Origin: Pyrobaculum neutrophilum V24Sta | GTDB taxonomy: Archaea; Thermoproteota; Thermoprotei; Thermoproteales; Thermoproteaceae | DNA: 64,000 nucleotides | Assembly: GCF_000019805.1 (NCBI RefSeq) | Contig: NC_010525.1 | Location: forward strand, 1,476,618 to 1,540,617 | Direction: 5' to 3' | Shown: positions 1 to 8,504 of the stretch, one piece after another | Position numbering within the stretch: the first letter of the stretch is position 1 | Layout of the letters: each line of letters begins with the position of its first letter | Notes under the pieces: model-generated | Told to the model about the DNA's origin: nothing | What the model saw: only the letters and a program-made list of their open reading frames with translations | The model's database searches: none | Made by a program: the position numbers and the translations under genes

Positions 1-122
1 GAAGCGGGGAGGCCGCGCGGGCCGTGGCGCGGGAGAGGCCCAACGTAATCGTCACTGGCACGCTGGCGGAGGAGAACCCCGAAAAGCTGGGCGAGATAGT
101 GAAGGCGGTCAAGTCGGCCTAG
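1..122 (+). CDS. C-terminal end of a TIM-barrel enzyme, probably geranylgeranylglyceryl phosphate synthase (partial)
   Basis: Only the last 39 codons are in the window; the 5' part lies upstream. The tail has the shape [19 protein letters not shown], which resembles the last phosphate-binding strand and closing helix of archaeal GGGP synthase (joins sn-glycerol-1-phosphate to GGPP, first step of ether-lipid assembly). Other TIM-barrel phosphate binders end similarly, so the family call is an inference. The TAG stop overlaps the stop of the convergent L39e gene by two bases. Confidence 0.45.
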
Positions 123-274
123 GCCTTCAGCTTAACCCTCCTCCAGTGTCTACGCGCGGGGGATCTGACAACCCGCCTCTTGGTCTTAGCCACTACCCAG
201 ACGGGCGGGTTCCTGTTTGACCTAAGGGCGGCGGCGAGCCTGAGCTTTTTGCCAAGAGGCTTGTTACGAGCCAT
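119..274 (-). CDS. rpl39e: 50S ribosomal protein L39e
   Basis: A 51-residue, extremely basic protein beginning [17 protein letters not shown] and containing the [12 protein letters not shown] core typical of L39e, which lines the exit tunnel of the large subunit. Its length is normal for the family. A TATA-like AATTTTTAAAT lies about 24 nt before the ATG, so it is probably transcribed without a leader, separately from or in addition to read-through from the PDCD5-like and S19e genes just upstream on the same strand. Confidence 0.96.
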
Positions 275-303
275 AACGCCGGGTGAAACGCGGATTTAAA
301 AAT

Positions 304-636
304 TTAGAGCCTGAAGCGGTACTCCCTCTTCGACTGGCTGTACACCGCCTCCAGGATCTCCTTGAGGGTGTCCTCGTCGATCGGCACCCTAACTCTGCCC
401 GAGGACGCCAAGGCGATCAGCTGTTGCTCAAGCGCCTCCGCCAGCTCGGGCCTAACCACCCTGATGTTGTCAAGCCTCGCCAAGGCTGCCGGCGTTAGTA
501 TCTTCTTCAGGGCGATCCTCCTCTGGGCAGCCGCAATCTGGGCCTGGCGCTCGAGCTCGGCCTTCTTCTGCAACTCCTCCAGCTTCTTCCTCCTGAGCTC
601 CTCCAGCTCCCTATCTTCGTAGCCCCCCTCAGCCAT
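304..636 (-). CDS. PDCD5/TFAR19-like DNA-binding protein
   Basis: 110 residues. The N-terminus is a long charged helix rich in E, K and R (residues 1-40), followed by the family core [21 protein letters not shown] and a C-terminal segment on inhibition of aggregation of helices typical of archaeal PDCD5 homologues. It is a small DNA-binding protein of uncertain role that is commonly linked to ribosomal genes. The ATG overlaps the S19e stop by one base (TAATG), so the pair is translationally coupled; L39e follows 30 nt later. Confidence 0.93.
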   Translation of the reverse strand: MAEGGYEDRELEELRRKKLEELQKKAELERQAQIAAAQRRIALKKILTPAALARLDNIRVVRPELAEALEQQLIALASSGRVRVPIDEDTLKEILEAVYSQSKREYRFRL

Positions 637-1112
637 TACTCCTTGGGGGGAGCTAGGTATTTCGCGAGCTCCGGCCTAGCCTTCGCGAGGTCCCTCGCTA
701 TCTTCGCCGCGAGCCTATCCACGAGGGATTTGCCCTCCGGAGTCAACACCCTCCCGCCCTTGGTCTTCGCCACGAAGCCGGCCTGCTCAAGCTGCTGCAG
801 TAGCTTCCTGATGATGGCCCCGCCGGCTTTCCTAGTCCTCTCGGGCCTCGTCTTATCGCCGATCTTCGCCCTGTATCCATAGGCCGTCCTCAAGCTCCCC
901 ACCCCCACCGGGCCGTAGAGGTACAGCTTCCTCATCAGCGAGGCTGCTCTCACGTACCACCAGTCCTGCGTCATGGGAGGCCTCTCCTTGTTGGCGCCCG
1001 TCTTCACAAAGGGCGCCCAGACGGGCGGCTTCACCTGCGGCACGTTCTCCCTTATGTACCTAGCCAGCTCTGCAATTAGCAGATCCGCAGGGACGTCCTT
1101 AACCGAAGTCAC
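636..1112 (-). CDS. rps19e: 30S ribosomal protein S19e
   Basis: 158 residues with the S19e signatures: [12 protein letters not shown] at the start, [14 protein letters not shown] in the middle, GSLRTAYG and a winged-helix C-terminus ([18 protein letters not shown]). It is a small-subunit protein needed for 16S rRNA maturation. A TATA-like CTTATAAAT sits about 23 nt before the GTG start, on the minus strand of the 77-bp gap it shares with the divergent TFS gene. First gene of an S19e-PDCD5-L39e unit. Confidence 0.97.
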   Translation of the reverse strand: MTSVKDVPADLLIAELARYIRENVPQVKPPVWAPFVKTGANKERPPMTQDWWYVRAASLMRKLYLYGPVGVGSLRTAYGYRAKIGDKTRPERTRKAGGAIIRKLLQQLEQAGFVAKTKGGRVLTPEGKSLVDRLAAKIARDLAKARPELAKYLAPPKE

Positions 1113-1189
1113 GCCTCAGCTATAGCCCCGATTTATAAGATTTTTGCCTCGTAAAAGTTTTTATATACCACCTGGCGCTGAGACGCGTC

Positions 1190-1522
1190 ATGAGGTTCTG
1201 CCCAAACGACAGAAGCCTCCTCGTCCCCGTGAAAAGAGGAGATAAGACGGTGCTCAGGTGTCCCAAATGCGGCTACGAGGAGGAGGCATCCGGAGACGTA
1301 AAAAGCAGGTACCAGAGCAAGGCCGCCGTGGAGAACAAAAACCCGGTGATAGTGGTTGCGGACAACCCGGTGAACCTACCCAAGGCGAAGACCAGGGGTT
1401 GCCCCAAGTGCGGCCACGACGAGGCCTACGTTTGGGTCCAGCAGACGAGGGCGGCGGACGAGCCCCCCACCAGGTTCTACAGATGCACAAAGTGCGGCCA
1501 CACCTGGCGGGAGTACGAATAA
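1190..1522 (+). CDS. tfs: Transcription factor S (TFIIS/RPB9-like RNA polymerase cleavage factor)
   Basis: 110 residues with two zinc ribbons. The N-terminal one is RFCPNDRSLL...LRCPKCGYEE (an unusual C-P-N-D first half, with the second cysteine of the first pair replaced). The C-terminal TFIIS-type ribbon is GCPKCGHDEAYVWVQQTRAADEPPTRFYRCTKCGHTW, including the acidic RAADEPPT loop that enters the polymerase active site and stimulates transcript cleavage. The TATA box TTTTATATA lies 27 nt before the ATG, giving a leaderless mRNA. Confidence 0.96.
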   Translation: MRFCPNDRSLLVPVKRGDKTVLRCPKCGYEEEASGDVKSRYQSKAAVENKNPVIVVADNPVNLPKAKTRGCPKCGHDEAYVWVQQTRAADEPPTRFYRCTKCGHTWREYE

Positions 1523-1626
1523 AGCCTGCCGCGCCGGAATTGAGCGCCGCTCTAGGCGTGAGACCGCCTAGGGACAGACGGTCGTAATATCCCACTATCT
1601 TTTAAAGCCGGGATAATGTGGTTGTC

Positions 1627-2376
1627 ATGTCTAAACACGTCATAACCTATCTAGATGCCAAGGAATTCGCCTACATCGTCGACGCCGTTTCCGTGTTGGT
1701 GGAGGAGGCCAACTTCGTCGTTAGAAGCGACGGTCTCTACTTGAGGGCCTTAGACCCGTCGAGGACCGCCATGGTTGACCTCTCCATACCTAAGGAGGCG
1801 TTCGACGAGTTTCCAGAGGTCGAGGAGCTGCGGGTGGGGGTCAACTTCAAGGACCTCAAGAAGATCCTCAGGCGCGTCAAAAAAGGCGACAAGATCTCCA
1901 TGGAGGTGGAGGAGGGGAGGATAAGGATCAAGCTGGTGGGCAAGTCCGTGAGGTCGATAACCCTGCCCTCGATAGAGGTGGTGGGGGAGGAGCTCCCAAC
2001 GCCTAAGGTGGTGTATACGGCGATGGTGAAAACCGCAAGCGACGTCTTAGCTTCGGCGATAAAAGACGCAGACGCCGTGGCGGACGAGGTGAAGTTCGAG
2101 GCTAACGAGGAGGCGCTGGTGATAGGGGCGACGAGCGACAAGGGAGAGGTGGAGGTGAGGCTCGACAAAAACAGCGAGCTGGTCTACGAGTTCGACGTGA
2201 AGGAGCCGGCGTCTGCCAGGTACTCGCTGGAGTACCTCGTGGACATGGTGGGGAGGACGTCGAAGATCAGCGACATAGTGACCATCGAGCTTGCCACAGC
2301 CAAGCCGCTGTTGCTCACCTTCGACATACCGGCCGGCGGCAAGATAGCCTACTTCCTAGCCCCAAGGGTGGAGTGA
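1627..2376 (+). CDS. pcn: DNA polymerase sliding clamp PCNA
   Basis: 249 residues from ATG 1627, the usual PCNA length, with [23 protein letters not shown] at the N-terminus, the [16 protein letters not shown] strand and the C-terminal [13 protein letters not shown]. The clamp tethers polymerase, Fen1 and ligase to DNA. An in-frame GTG exists 9 nt upstream, but TCTTTTAAAG is centred 23 nt before the ATG, which favours the ATG. Its TGA overlaps the GTG start of priS, so the replication genes PCNA, PriS and GINS form one operon. Crenarchaea usually have several PCNA paralogues; which one this is cannot be told from the window. Confidence 0.96.
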
Positions 2377-3311
2377 TAGTCGAGGTCTTTTTCCGCAACT
2401 ACTACAGGAACTACGCCAAGTTCGACGTAGACGCGGTGGAGAAGAGGGAGTTCGCCTTCCAGCCCTTCGGAGGGGGGATGGTGAGGCACAAGGCCTTCAA
2501 GTCGGTGGAGGAGCTGCGGAGGTTCGCCGTTGAGAAAACGCCGAGGCACATGTACCACTCCTCCGCCTACTACGAGAGGCCGGACGAGGGAGATATGGAG
2601 CGCAAGGGCTGGCTGGGGGCGGATCTGATCTTCGACATAGACGGCGACCACCTCGACACGGAGGCGTGTAGAGAGAGCAAGCTCGTGTCCATCGCCTGTC
2701 TAAACGACGCGCGGGAGGAGGCCAACAAGCTCCTCGACGTCTTGACCAGGGAGCTGGGGCTGAAGCCCAGGCGCATAGTCTTCTCCGGCAACCGCGGATT
2801 CCACGTCCACGTCGCCGACGAGGAGGTGCTGGCGCTGGGCGCTAGGGAGAGGAGGGAGCTGGTCAACTACCTAAAGGCAGCCGGCTTCGACCCCACCCGC
2901 TTCGCCGCCAAGCTTGGGAGGAGGAAGGTGCTCCTCTACGAGGAGGAGGTCGAGGGCAACCTCCTCAGGATTAGGCAGGGGGTGGAGGACCCCAGGGCGT
3001 TGAAGGTGGAGATAGACGAGGTGGTCACCCAGGACATCCACAGGCTTATCCGGTTGCCAGGCTCCCTAAACGGCAAGACGGGCCTCGCGGCGCTCCCCCT
3101 AACCCAGCAGGACCTGGAGAAAGACGCCGGCGAGATAGTGGAGAAGGCGGTCGCGTTTAGGAAGGGCAACCTAAAGGTGAGGTTCACCAAGGACCTGAGG
3201 GGGCCCGTCCTCTTCGACAGGATCGACGCCGGGGAGGGAGACGTCAAGGTCCTCCCCGCATATCTAGCAATATATTTAGAGCTGCAGGACTTCGGCAAGA
3301 TATATGATTGA
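2373..3311 (+). CDS. priS: DNA primase catalytic (small) subunit PriS
   Basis: 312 residues. The AEP catalytic motifs are visible: [10 protein letters not shown] (the metal-binding D-x-D), [10 protein letters not shown] (the SGxRGxHxH nucleotide site) and [15 protein letters not shown] near the C-terminus. It makes the primers for replication together with PriL, which is not in this window. The GTG start overlaps the PCNA stop (GTGA). The 3' end overlaps the GINS start by 8 nt. The PCNA-PriS-GINS order is that known from other crenarchaea. Confidence 0.96.
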
Positions 3312-3780
3312 GAAGCTGAGGCTCTGGCTCTCGGCCGAGGTAAACTCGCGCTTCTTGACAGACCCCCCCTACGGCTCCTACGCCGAAGCCGCCGAGGAGT
3401 TCGCAAGGGAGCTCCAGAGGTCCCCCCTTCCGCAGGCCCTCCAGGATAGAGTGAAGGAGCAGGCGGCGTCTATGCTCCTCACGATAATGGAGATCAGGAC
3501 GAGGAAGATCCTCTGGGAGCTCAGCCAGGGGAGGGTCCCGGGGAGGATGACGGCCGAGGAGGAGAGGCTGGTGGGCCCCATAGCCAAGATAAAACAGGCC
3601 GGGCCGCAGAGGAGGAGGGCTCAGGACTACGTGGTGGTGCAGTTCCTGGTCCCCCACCCCGCCATCGTGACGGAGGAGTTCGTCCAGATAGGGCCCTTCG
3701 CCAAGGGGGACCTCGCCAAGCTCCCGGCTAGAGACGCCAGAGACCTCGAGGAGAGGGGGGTGGCGAGGAGGTTCCCCTAA
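3304..3780 (+). CDS. GINS complex subunit, Gins15/51 type
   Basis: 158 residues: a helical N-terminal half (about 1-105), then a short beta domain ([17 protein letters not shown]...[28 protein letters not shown]). The A-then-B domain order is that of Sld5/Psf1, hence Gins15/51 rather than Gins23. GINS bridges MCM and Cdc45/GAN in the replicative helicase. Its place behind PriS supports the call strongly, since sequence conservation in this family is low. The start codon lies inside the priS end, so translation is coupled. Confidence 0.85.
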
Positions 3781-3817
3781 GGCGAAAGGTTTATTTTGAC
3801 GCAAATTCGCCAAGCAC

Positions 3818-4093
3818 ATGAAGTTTCCCAAGGCCGTCAACATGTACTGCCCCCGTTGCAACACATATACGAAACACAACGTGTCTAACTACCACGCCGG
3901 CCAGAGGCGCACGCTTGCCGAGGGTCAGAGGAGGTATGAGAGGAAGCTAAAGGGCTACGGCTCCACCCCCAAGCCGAAGCAGAAGCGCTTCGCCAAGGTG
4001 AACAAGAAGGTGACCCTCGTCTTTACATGTAGCAAGTGCGGCTACAAAACCGTGAAGAGCCTCGGCAGGATGAAGAAGGTGGAGCTGGTCTAG
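3818..4093 (+). CDS. rpl44e: 50S ribosomal protein L44e
   Basis: 91 residues, [20 protein letters not shown] at the start and [18 protein letters not shown] at the end, giving the C-P-x-C...C-x-x-C zinc site of L44e, with the basic [19 protein letters not shown] middle. GGTTTATTTTG is centred 26 nt before the ATG, so it starts a new leaderless transcript after the GINS gene. S27e begins one base after its stop. Confidence 0.97.
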   Translation: MKFPKAVNMYCPRCNTYTKHNVSNYHAGQRRTLAEGQRRYERKLKGYGSTPKPKQKRFAKVNKKVTLVFTCSKCGYKTVKSLGRMKKVELV

Positions 4094-4094
4094 T

Positions 4095-4298
4095 ATGCCC
4101 GCCAGATTCGGCAAAACCCTAATCCCGCAGCCCCGCTCCAGGTTCATAAAGGTGAGGTGCCCAGACTGCGGCAACGAGCAGGTGACCTTCTCCCACGCCG
4201 CCATGGTGGTCCGCTGCCTAGTCTGCGGCAGAGTCCTCGCCCAGCCCACTGGCGGGAAGGCGAGGCTCGCCGGACACGTCATAAAGGTCCTAGAGTAG
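4095..4298 (+). CDS. rps27e: 30S ribosomal protein S27e
   Basis: 67 residues with a single zinc ribbon, [19 protein letters not shown]...[18 protein letters not shown], which is the S27e signature. The ATG follows the L44e stop directly, so the two are co-translated, the usual L44e-S27e order of archaea, followed by aIF2-alpha. Confidence 0.97.
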   Translation: MPARFGKTLIPQPRSRFIKVRCPDCGNEQVTFSHAAMVVRCLVCGRVLAQPTGGKARLAGHVIKVLE

Positions 4299-4326
4299 GG
4301 TTTTAAACCCCCGCCCCCCGGAGGCC

Positions 4327-5121
4327 ATGAGGCTTTCGAGGAAGGAGCTCCCAGACGTGGGCGAGGTGGTGATAGGGACCGTCAAGAAGATAGCTGAACA
4401 CGGGGCCTACATCTACCTCGACGAGTACGAGCTGGAGGCCTTCGCCCCAACCCAGGAGATCATACAGTCTTGGTTCCACTCCATCAGGGACTACGTGAAG
4501 GAGGGCAACAAGACTGTGTTTAAGGTAATCAGCGTAAACCCGAGGATGAGGGTCGTGGAGGTTTCGCTGAAGCGCGTCCGCGTCGACGAGAAGGAGAAGA
4601 AGCTCCTGCTCTACCGCCACAAGGTCAGGGTGCTCAAGATGCTCGAGATAGCCATGAAGAAGCTAGGCAGGCCCCCCGAGGAGGCGCTCAAGACGCTGTG
4701 GTACCTGGAGGAGCAGTTCGGAGACCCCTTCAAGGTGTTTGAAGAGGTGGTGAAGACGGGTCCCCACGTCCTCGACGACCTGGAGCTGGACCCCCAGCTC
4801 AAGGAGCAGATCGCGGAGCTCGCGAGGCAGCAGGTGGAGATACCCCCCACCAAGATATCCGGCATAATAAAGGCCGTCAGCGTCGAGGGAGACGGGGCGG
4901 AGCGGATAAAAGCCGCCCTGGGGGAGCTGGCGAAAGCCCTACATGAGAAGTACCCCGGCGTCTCCGCGAAGATATACGTCGTGGGGCCCCCGAGGTACCG
5001 CGTAGACCTCGTGGGCCAGGCGCCTAAGCAGGTGGAGGCCGCCTTCACAGAGCTGGCCAACATACTACAGACGTTGCAGAAGAAGCACAAGGTGATAGCC
5101 ACGGTGCAGCGCCTAGAATGA
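4327..5121 (+). CDS. eif2a: Translation initiation factor aIF2, alpha subunit
   Basis: 264 residues in three regions: an N-terminal S1/OB fold (PDVGEVVIGTVKKIAEHGAYIYLDEY, residues 9-85), a helical domain, and the C-terminal alpha/beta domain (IIKAVSVEGDGAERIKAALGEL). With aIF2-beta and gamma it delivers initiator Met-tRNA to the small subunit. TTTTAAA lies 23 nt before the ATG. Nop10 overlaps its 3' end by 4 nt, the conserved archaeal L44e-S27e-aIF2a-Nop10 block. Confidence 0.97.
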   Translation: MRLSRKELPDVGEVVIGTVKKIAEHGAYIYLDEYELEAFAPTQEIIQSWFHSIRDYVKEGNKTVFKVISVNPRMRVVEVSLKRVRVDEKEKKLLLYRHKVRVLKMLEIAMKKLGRPPEEALKTLWYLEEQFGDPFKVFEEVVKTGPHVLDDLELDPQLKEQIAELARQQVEIPPTKISGIIKAVSVEGDGAERIKAALGELAKALHEKYPGVSAKIYVVGPPRYRVDLVGQAPKQVEAAFTELANILQTLQKKHKVIATVQRLE

Positions 5122-5342
5122 GGTCGCTCCTGAGGCGCTGCACAAAATGCGGGGCCTACACGCTGTCTAAGGAGAGGTGCCCCAGGTGCGGAGGCCCCGT
5201 CAAGGTGCCGCACCCGCCCAAGTACTCGCCGGAGGATAAATACCAGAGGTATAGAATCCTGCAGAAGCTGTCGACGGGCGCCCTCCCCGTCAGAGAGGAG
5301 ACAAAGGAGAGAATTCTGAAAGACCTCCTCGGGGGGCCCTAG
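5118..5342 (+). CDS. nop10: H/ACA ribonucleoprotein Nop10
   Basis: 74 residues with the short zinc ribbon RRCTKCGAYTLSKERCPRCG followed by HPPKYSPEDKYQRYRI, the helix that contacts Cbf5. It is a component of the pseudouridylating H/ACA RNP. The ATG lies within the end of the aIF2-alpha gene (ATGA overlap). Its last 4 nt overlap the stop of convergent aglB. Confidence 0.96.
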   Translation: MRSLLRRCTKCGAYTLSKERCPRCGGPVKVPHPPKYSPEDKYQRYRILQKLSTGALPVREETKERILKDLLGGP

Positions 5343-7684
5343 CTCCCCTCCACCTCGTACACCACCACCCAGCCGTAGGGCTTGGAGACGTACACAAGCC
5401 TCAGAGGCCGCGGGTCGGCCGTAACCAGGGGGATCCTCTGGGTGGCGTTCGTCAACGGGTCAACGACTACGTCTACCCCGCCGCGGTCCCAGCCCTTAAT
5501 CACGTAGGCCCCCAAGCTCTGGAGCTGCGGCGTTATGTCGGTCGGCAGATAGACGTTGCCCCCGACGAGCCTCAGAGATCTAAACGACGTGAAGCCCCCG
5601 CCTGGCTGCTCCACGCCCTCGAAGATCCAGGGGAGGAACTGGCTGTAGTTGCCATATATGGGGAAGAACCTCTCCTTGGAGAAGAGCATAGCGTACAACG
5701 TCCTGTTTAAATCCAGCGGCACTGGGTAGTAGCTACCCCCGATGGTGAAGTAGGCATACGCCGCGTTAGGTGGAGGACCCGGGTAAGACATCGCCCTCGT
5801 GTATATATAGTCCTCGGGGCTCATGCCGCGCGCCTTTAACACATCCGCGGCGTCGCGCACGTTCTCCAGAGCTATCCTCGTCATCCAGTAGGACTTTAGG
5901 AAGTCGCCGCCAGGCGGATACTCGTGCACAAGCAGAGGCGTCTGCAGGCCCGTGGGCAAGGTGGCGGGGTATATGGCGTAGGGCATGATGGCGAGGACGT
6001 ACTTGGTGCCGAACTGCTTTGTAAATATGGCGGCGCCTACCTGAGGCGGCGCCATAAACGCAAGGCCTATTTCGCCGATCTGCGTCGCGTTTATCGTCGA
6101 GTTGTCGGCGAGGCTCGTCTTGTTCCCGACGACAGAAATCCAGTAGCCGTAGTCCCACCACGACGCCACGGGCTCGTAAGGCGGCAGACGGGTCTTAAGC
6201 CACATCAACGCGTCTATGAAGTCGTCGCTCACCGCCCCAACGGCCGAGGTGGCTATCTGTGTAGGCTGCCTAGCGAGGCCTAGGACAAAGCCCTGGCCCT
6301 GCGAGACGGCCGGCATCACGGCGGAGAGCAACATCACTGTGGAGACCACGGCCGCCGCCATTACGATATGGCCAAACCTCCTGTTGTCAAAGAGCTTAAC
6401 CATGCCCACGGCGGCCGCGATCAACGCGCCGGGGGCCAGGAGCACGAGGAGGCGCACCATGGTGGCGGCGGCGTAGCCCGCGGTAACTAGGTAAGTCAGC
6501 GCCAGCAAGCCGCTGGGCGTGAAGAGATACGGCAGAGAGGCCACTATGAACGGGATTAGGGGGCCGTACCTACTCAAGATCTGTATAAACTGAGTCGTCG
6601 AGTGCTCCGCGACGCTGGCCACGATGGCCGATCTGCCGAAGGGCAGGAGGGTGGCGAGGAACTTCCCTCCGATGAGCCCAGCGGCGATAGCCGCCGCGAA
6701 CGCCGCCAAGCCGACGGCTACGACGCCCGCCACGGCCCATATGTAGCGCCTAAGTAGCTCGGCTGTTCTGGCGGCGCCGAGCTTTAAGCCAAGCGCCCAC
6801 GTCAACGCCGCCGAGGCGAGGCCGAAAGTCGGCAGTATGTTGAAGGCGCTCGCCACCGTGTGCACGCCGTATCTAGGTATAGACGCCACAAAGGCCGCGT
6901 ACACCGCGTAGAAGAGGAGGTAGGACAGGAAGAAGTTCCTCGCGTCGAAGGGCAGCTCCGGGGGCCTGCTCTTCTTCCCCGGCTTCGCCAGGGCTAGCTT
7001 TAGGTAGTAGTAGGCGGGGAGGACCATGGCGTATAGGCCCACTAGGTTCCAGACGTAGAAGTGCCCACCCCACGTCCACACCACGTAGCCCAACGCGGCT
7101 CCTGCCAAAGCCCCGGCCCACGGCCTCCTAAGGCCGTCTATCAACAGGGCAAGGCCCAGGGGGATTAGGAAGAGGCTTATCGGCTCGTCGTCGAACCAGG
7201 CGGCGAAGCCGCGTTCGACGAAGGCCGGCGCTATGGCGGTGAGCAACGCGGCGGCTAGGCCAACTCTAACCCCGCCGTTTGGTATACCCAGCTCGCCCCC
7301 CACCCTGTACCCCAGGTAGAACATGGAGAAGACGGCTAGGGAGTTCACCACCGCCGGGGCCGCTATGACGGCGTGCCACAGATCCACCCCGAAGGGGCGC
7401 AGGAGGGCGTAGATGAAGAGGCCGTAGAGGGAGGTGCCCGGGAGGAGCACCCTGCCCCAGTCTATGCCGTAGGGGTGCCAGAACTGGGTAAACTGCGCGC
7501 CGCTCCACCACCACCCAACGCCGTGTTCAAGCATGTACTTGGCCAGGTAGTACCTCACGTAGGGGTCGAACTCGTCCAGCCACCACCCCCAGAGAAACAC
7601 CCTATACATCCTGGCGTAGAGGGCGATGGCAAACGCCGCCAGGAGGCCGGGAACAACTACCAGCAACTTCTCCCTTCTGTCCAT
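5339..7684 (-). CDS. aglB: Oligosaccharyltransferase AglB (STT3 family)
   Basis: 781 residues. The first 470 or so hold about a dozen membrane segments; the rest is an extracytoplasmic domain. Key motifs: EFDPYVRYY near residue 38 (first loop, metal-binding Asp) and ASWWDYGYWISVVGNKTS near residue 507, the WWDYG catalytic signature. It transfers lipid-linked glycans to Asn-X-Ser/Thr of secreted proteins; several secreted proteins in this window carry such sequons. AGATATATT lies 26 nt before the ATG. Convergent with Nop10. Confidence 0.96.
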   Translation of the reverse strand: MDRREKLLVVVPGLLAAFAIALYARMYRVFLWGWWLDEFDPYVRYYLAKYMLEHGVGWWWSGAQFTQFWHPYGIDWGRVLLPGTSLYGLFIYALLRPFGVDLWHAVIAAPAVVNSLAVFSMFYLGYRVGGELGIPNGGVRVGLAAALLTAIAPAFVERGFAAWFDDEPISLFLIPLGLALLIDGLRRPWAGALAGAALGYVVWTWGGHFYVWNLVGLYAMVLPAYYYLKLALAKPGKKSRPPELPFDARNFFLSYLLFYAVYAAFVASIPRYGVHTVASAFNILPTFGLASAALTWALGLKLGAARTAELLRRYIWAVAGVVAVGLAAFAAAIAAGLIGGKFLATLLPFGRSAIVASVAEHSTTQFIQILSRYGPLIPFIVASLPYLFTPSGLLALTYLVTAGYAAATMVRLLVLLAPGALIAAAVGMVKLFDNRRFGHIVMAAAVVSTVMLLSAVMPAVSQGQGFVLGLARQPTQIATSAVGAVSDDFIDALMWLKTRLPPYEPVASWWDYGYWISVVGNKTSLADNSTINATQIGEIGLAFMAPPQVGAAIFTKQFGTKYVLAIMPYAIYPATLPTGLQTPLLVHEYPPGGDFLKSYWMTRIALENVRDAADVLKARGMSPEDYIYTRAMSYPGPPPNAAYAYFTIGGSYYPVPLDLNRTLYAMLFSKERFFPIYGNYSQFLPWIFEGVEQPGGGFTSFRSLRLVGGNVYLPTDITPQLQSLGAYVIKGWDRGGVDVVVDPLTNATQRIPLVTADPRPLRLVYVSKPYGWVVVYEVEGS

Positions 7685-7714
7685 GGCTGGGCGGGAGGCC
7701 CCCCCAATATATCT

Positions 7715-7885
7715 TTAACTCACCTTCTTGACGAGGCCGATCCCTATCTTTATCGGCCTCCTCTCGAGGGGGGAGAGGCACTTGGGGCACACCCCGCCCC
7801 ACATCTTGAGCACAGCCTCCACCGTCTTGGGGTCGGGCCCCCTATATAGCACAAACCCGCACGAGTCGCACTTCACCACAAACAC
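7715..7885 (-). CDS. Small zinc-ribbon protein, function unknown
   Basis: 56 residues from a GTG start: VVKCDSCGFVLYRGPD near the N-terminus and GGVCPKCLSPLERRPIKIG near the C-terminus, forming one four-cysteine zinc ribbon. An in-frame stop lies a short way upstream, and TAATAAA is centred about 25 nt before the GTG, which fits a leaderless start. It ends 30 nt before aglB on the same strand, but aglB has its own TATA box in the gap. Homologues of this kind are common hypothetical genes in Thermoproteales; no function can be assigned. Confidence 0.8.
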   Translation of the reverse strand: MFVVKCDSCGFVLYRGPDPKTVEAVLKMWGGVCPKCLSPLERRPIKIGIGLVKKVS

Positions 7886-7928
7886 CGACTCTCCCCAGGC
7901 CCCCGTTTATTAGAGTTTCGCGGTAATA

Positions 7929-8462
7929 TTAGCATATGGAGGCGGCCACCCCGCCGTAGTAGGTGAAGGCCAGCGCGTCCACCTCGTCCTCCTCCAGCTC
8001 CGGGTACCTCGCCCTGATCCACCTCCTGGACCAGCTGGCGGCTAGCTCGTCCACCAGCCTAACCTCCCGGCAGCCGGCCAAGGCGGCGGCCTTCTTGACG
8101 TCTACGTAGGGGGAGGAGCCGATGTATATCTCGAGAGGCCCCGCGTTTCGCAGCACAGCCTCCACCGTCTGCCAGTCAACCACGGCGTGTAAGACGGGCT
8201 CCCCCCGCCAGACGTAGGCCAGCCCGTTCCTCGCCGCGCCTAGGTCCACCCCCAGGCTCCCGCCCCCCAGCAGCTTGGGCAGAGCCGTGAAGAGCTCCCG
8301 CGCGACGCAGCGGTAGTCGCCGCAGCTCAGAACCACGTCCCCCCTCTCCCGGTACATCGCGTCTACGACGGTTATATCGCCCCGCTCAAAAAGCGCGACG
8401 TTGAAGGCAACTCTCCTCACCACCTCGAAAAGGCTCCTCCTCCCCAAGTAGCCCAGCCTCAA
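7929..8462 (-). CDS. RNase H-fold-like hypothetical protein
   Basis: 177 residues from a TTG start. After an N-terminal region the sequence shows GVDLGAARNGLAYVW (residues 94-109, resembling the first beta-strand Asp motif of the RuvC/YqgF fold), IYIGSSPYVD, and near the end ELEEDEVDALAFTYYGG, where acidic residues could complete a metal site. This reading is an inference. It is divergent from a DHH phosphoesterase and shares one symmetric TATA box with it, so the two are probably expressed together. The unusual TTG is chosen because it lies 21.5 nt from that box. Confidence 0.7.
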   Translation of the reverse strand: MRLGYLGRRSLFEVVRRVAFNVALFERGDITVVDAMYRERGDVVLSCGDYRCVARELFTALPKLLGGGSLGVDLGAARNGLAYVWRGEPVLHAVVDWQTVEAVLRNAGPLEIYIGSSPYVDVKKAAALAGCREVRLVDELAASWSRRWIRARYPELEEDEVDALAFTYYGGVAASIC

Positions 8463-8477
8463 CGCCTCTAGAAAGAC

Positions 8478-8489
8478 AAATAAATTTAT
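8478..8489. promoter_or_regulatory. Symmetric TATA box shared by two divergent genes
   Basis: AAATAAATTTAT reads as a TATA box on both strands. Its centre is 21.5 nt from the TTG of the minus-strand RNase-H-like gene and 21.5 nt from the ATG of the plus-strand DHH gene. No other TATA-like element lies in the 42-bp gap. Confidence 0.7.
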
Positions 8490-8504
8490 GTCTAACGGCG
8501 GCGT

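Noticed and set aside
1545-1575. Hairpin CTAGGCG/CGCCTAG between tfs and pcn as small RNA or terminator
   Set aside because: Only 7 bp, no T tract, no TATA box; too weak to call.
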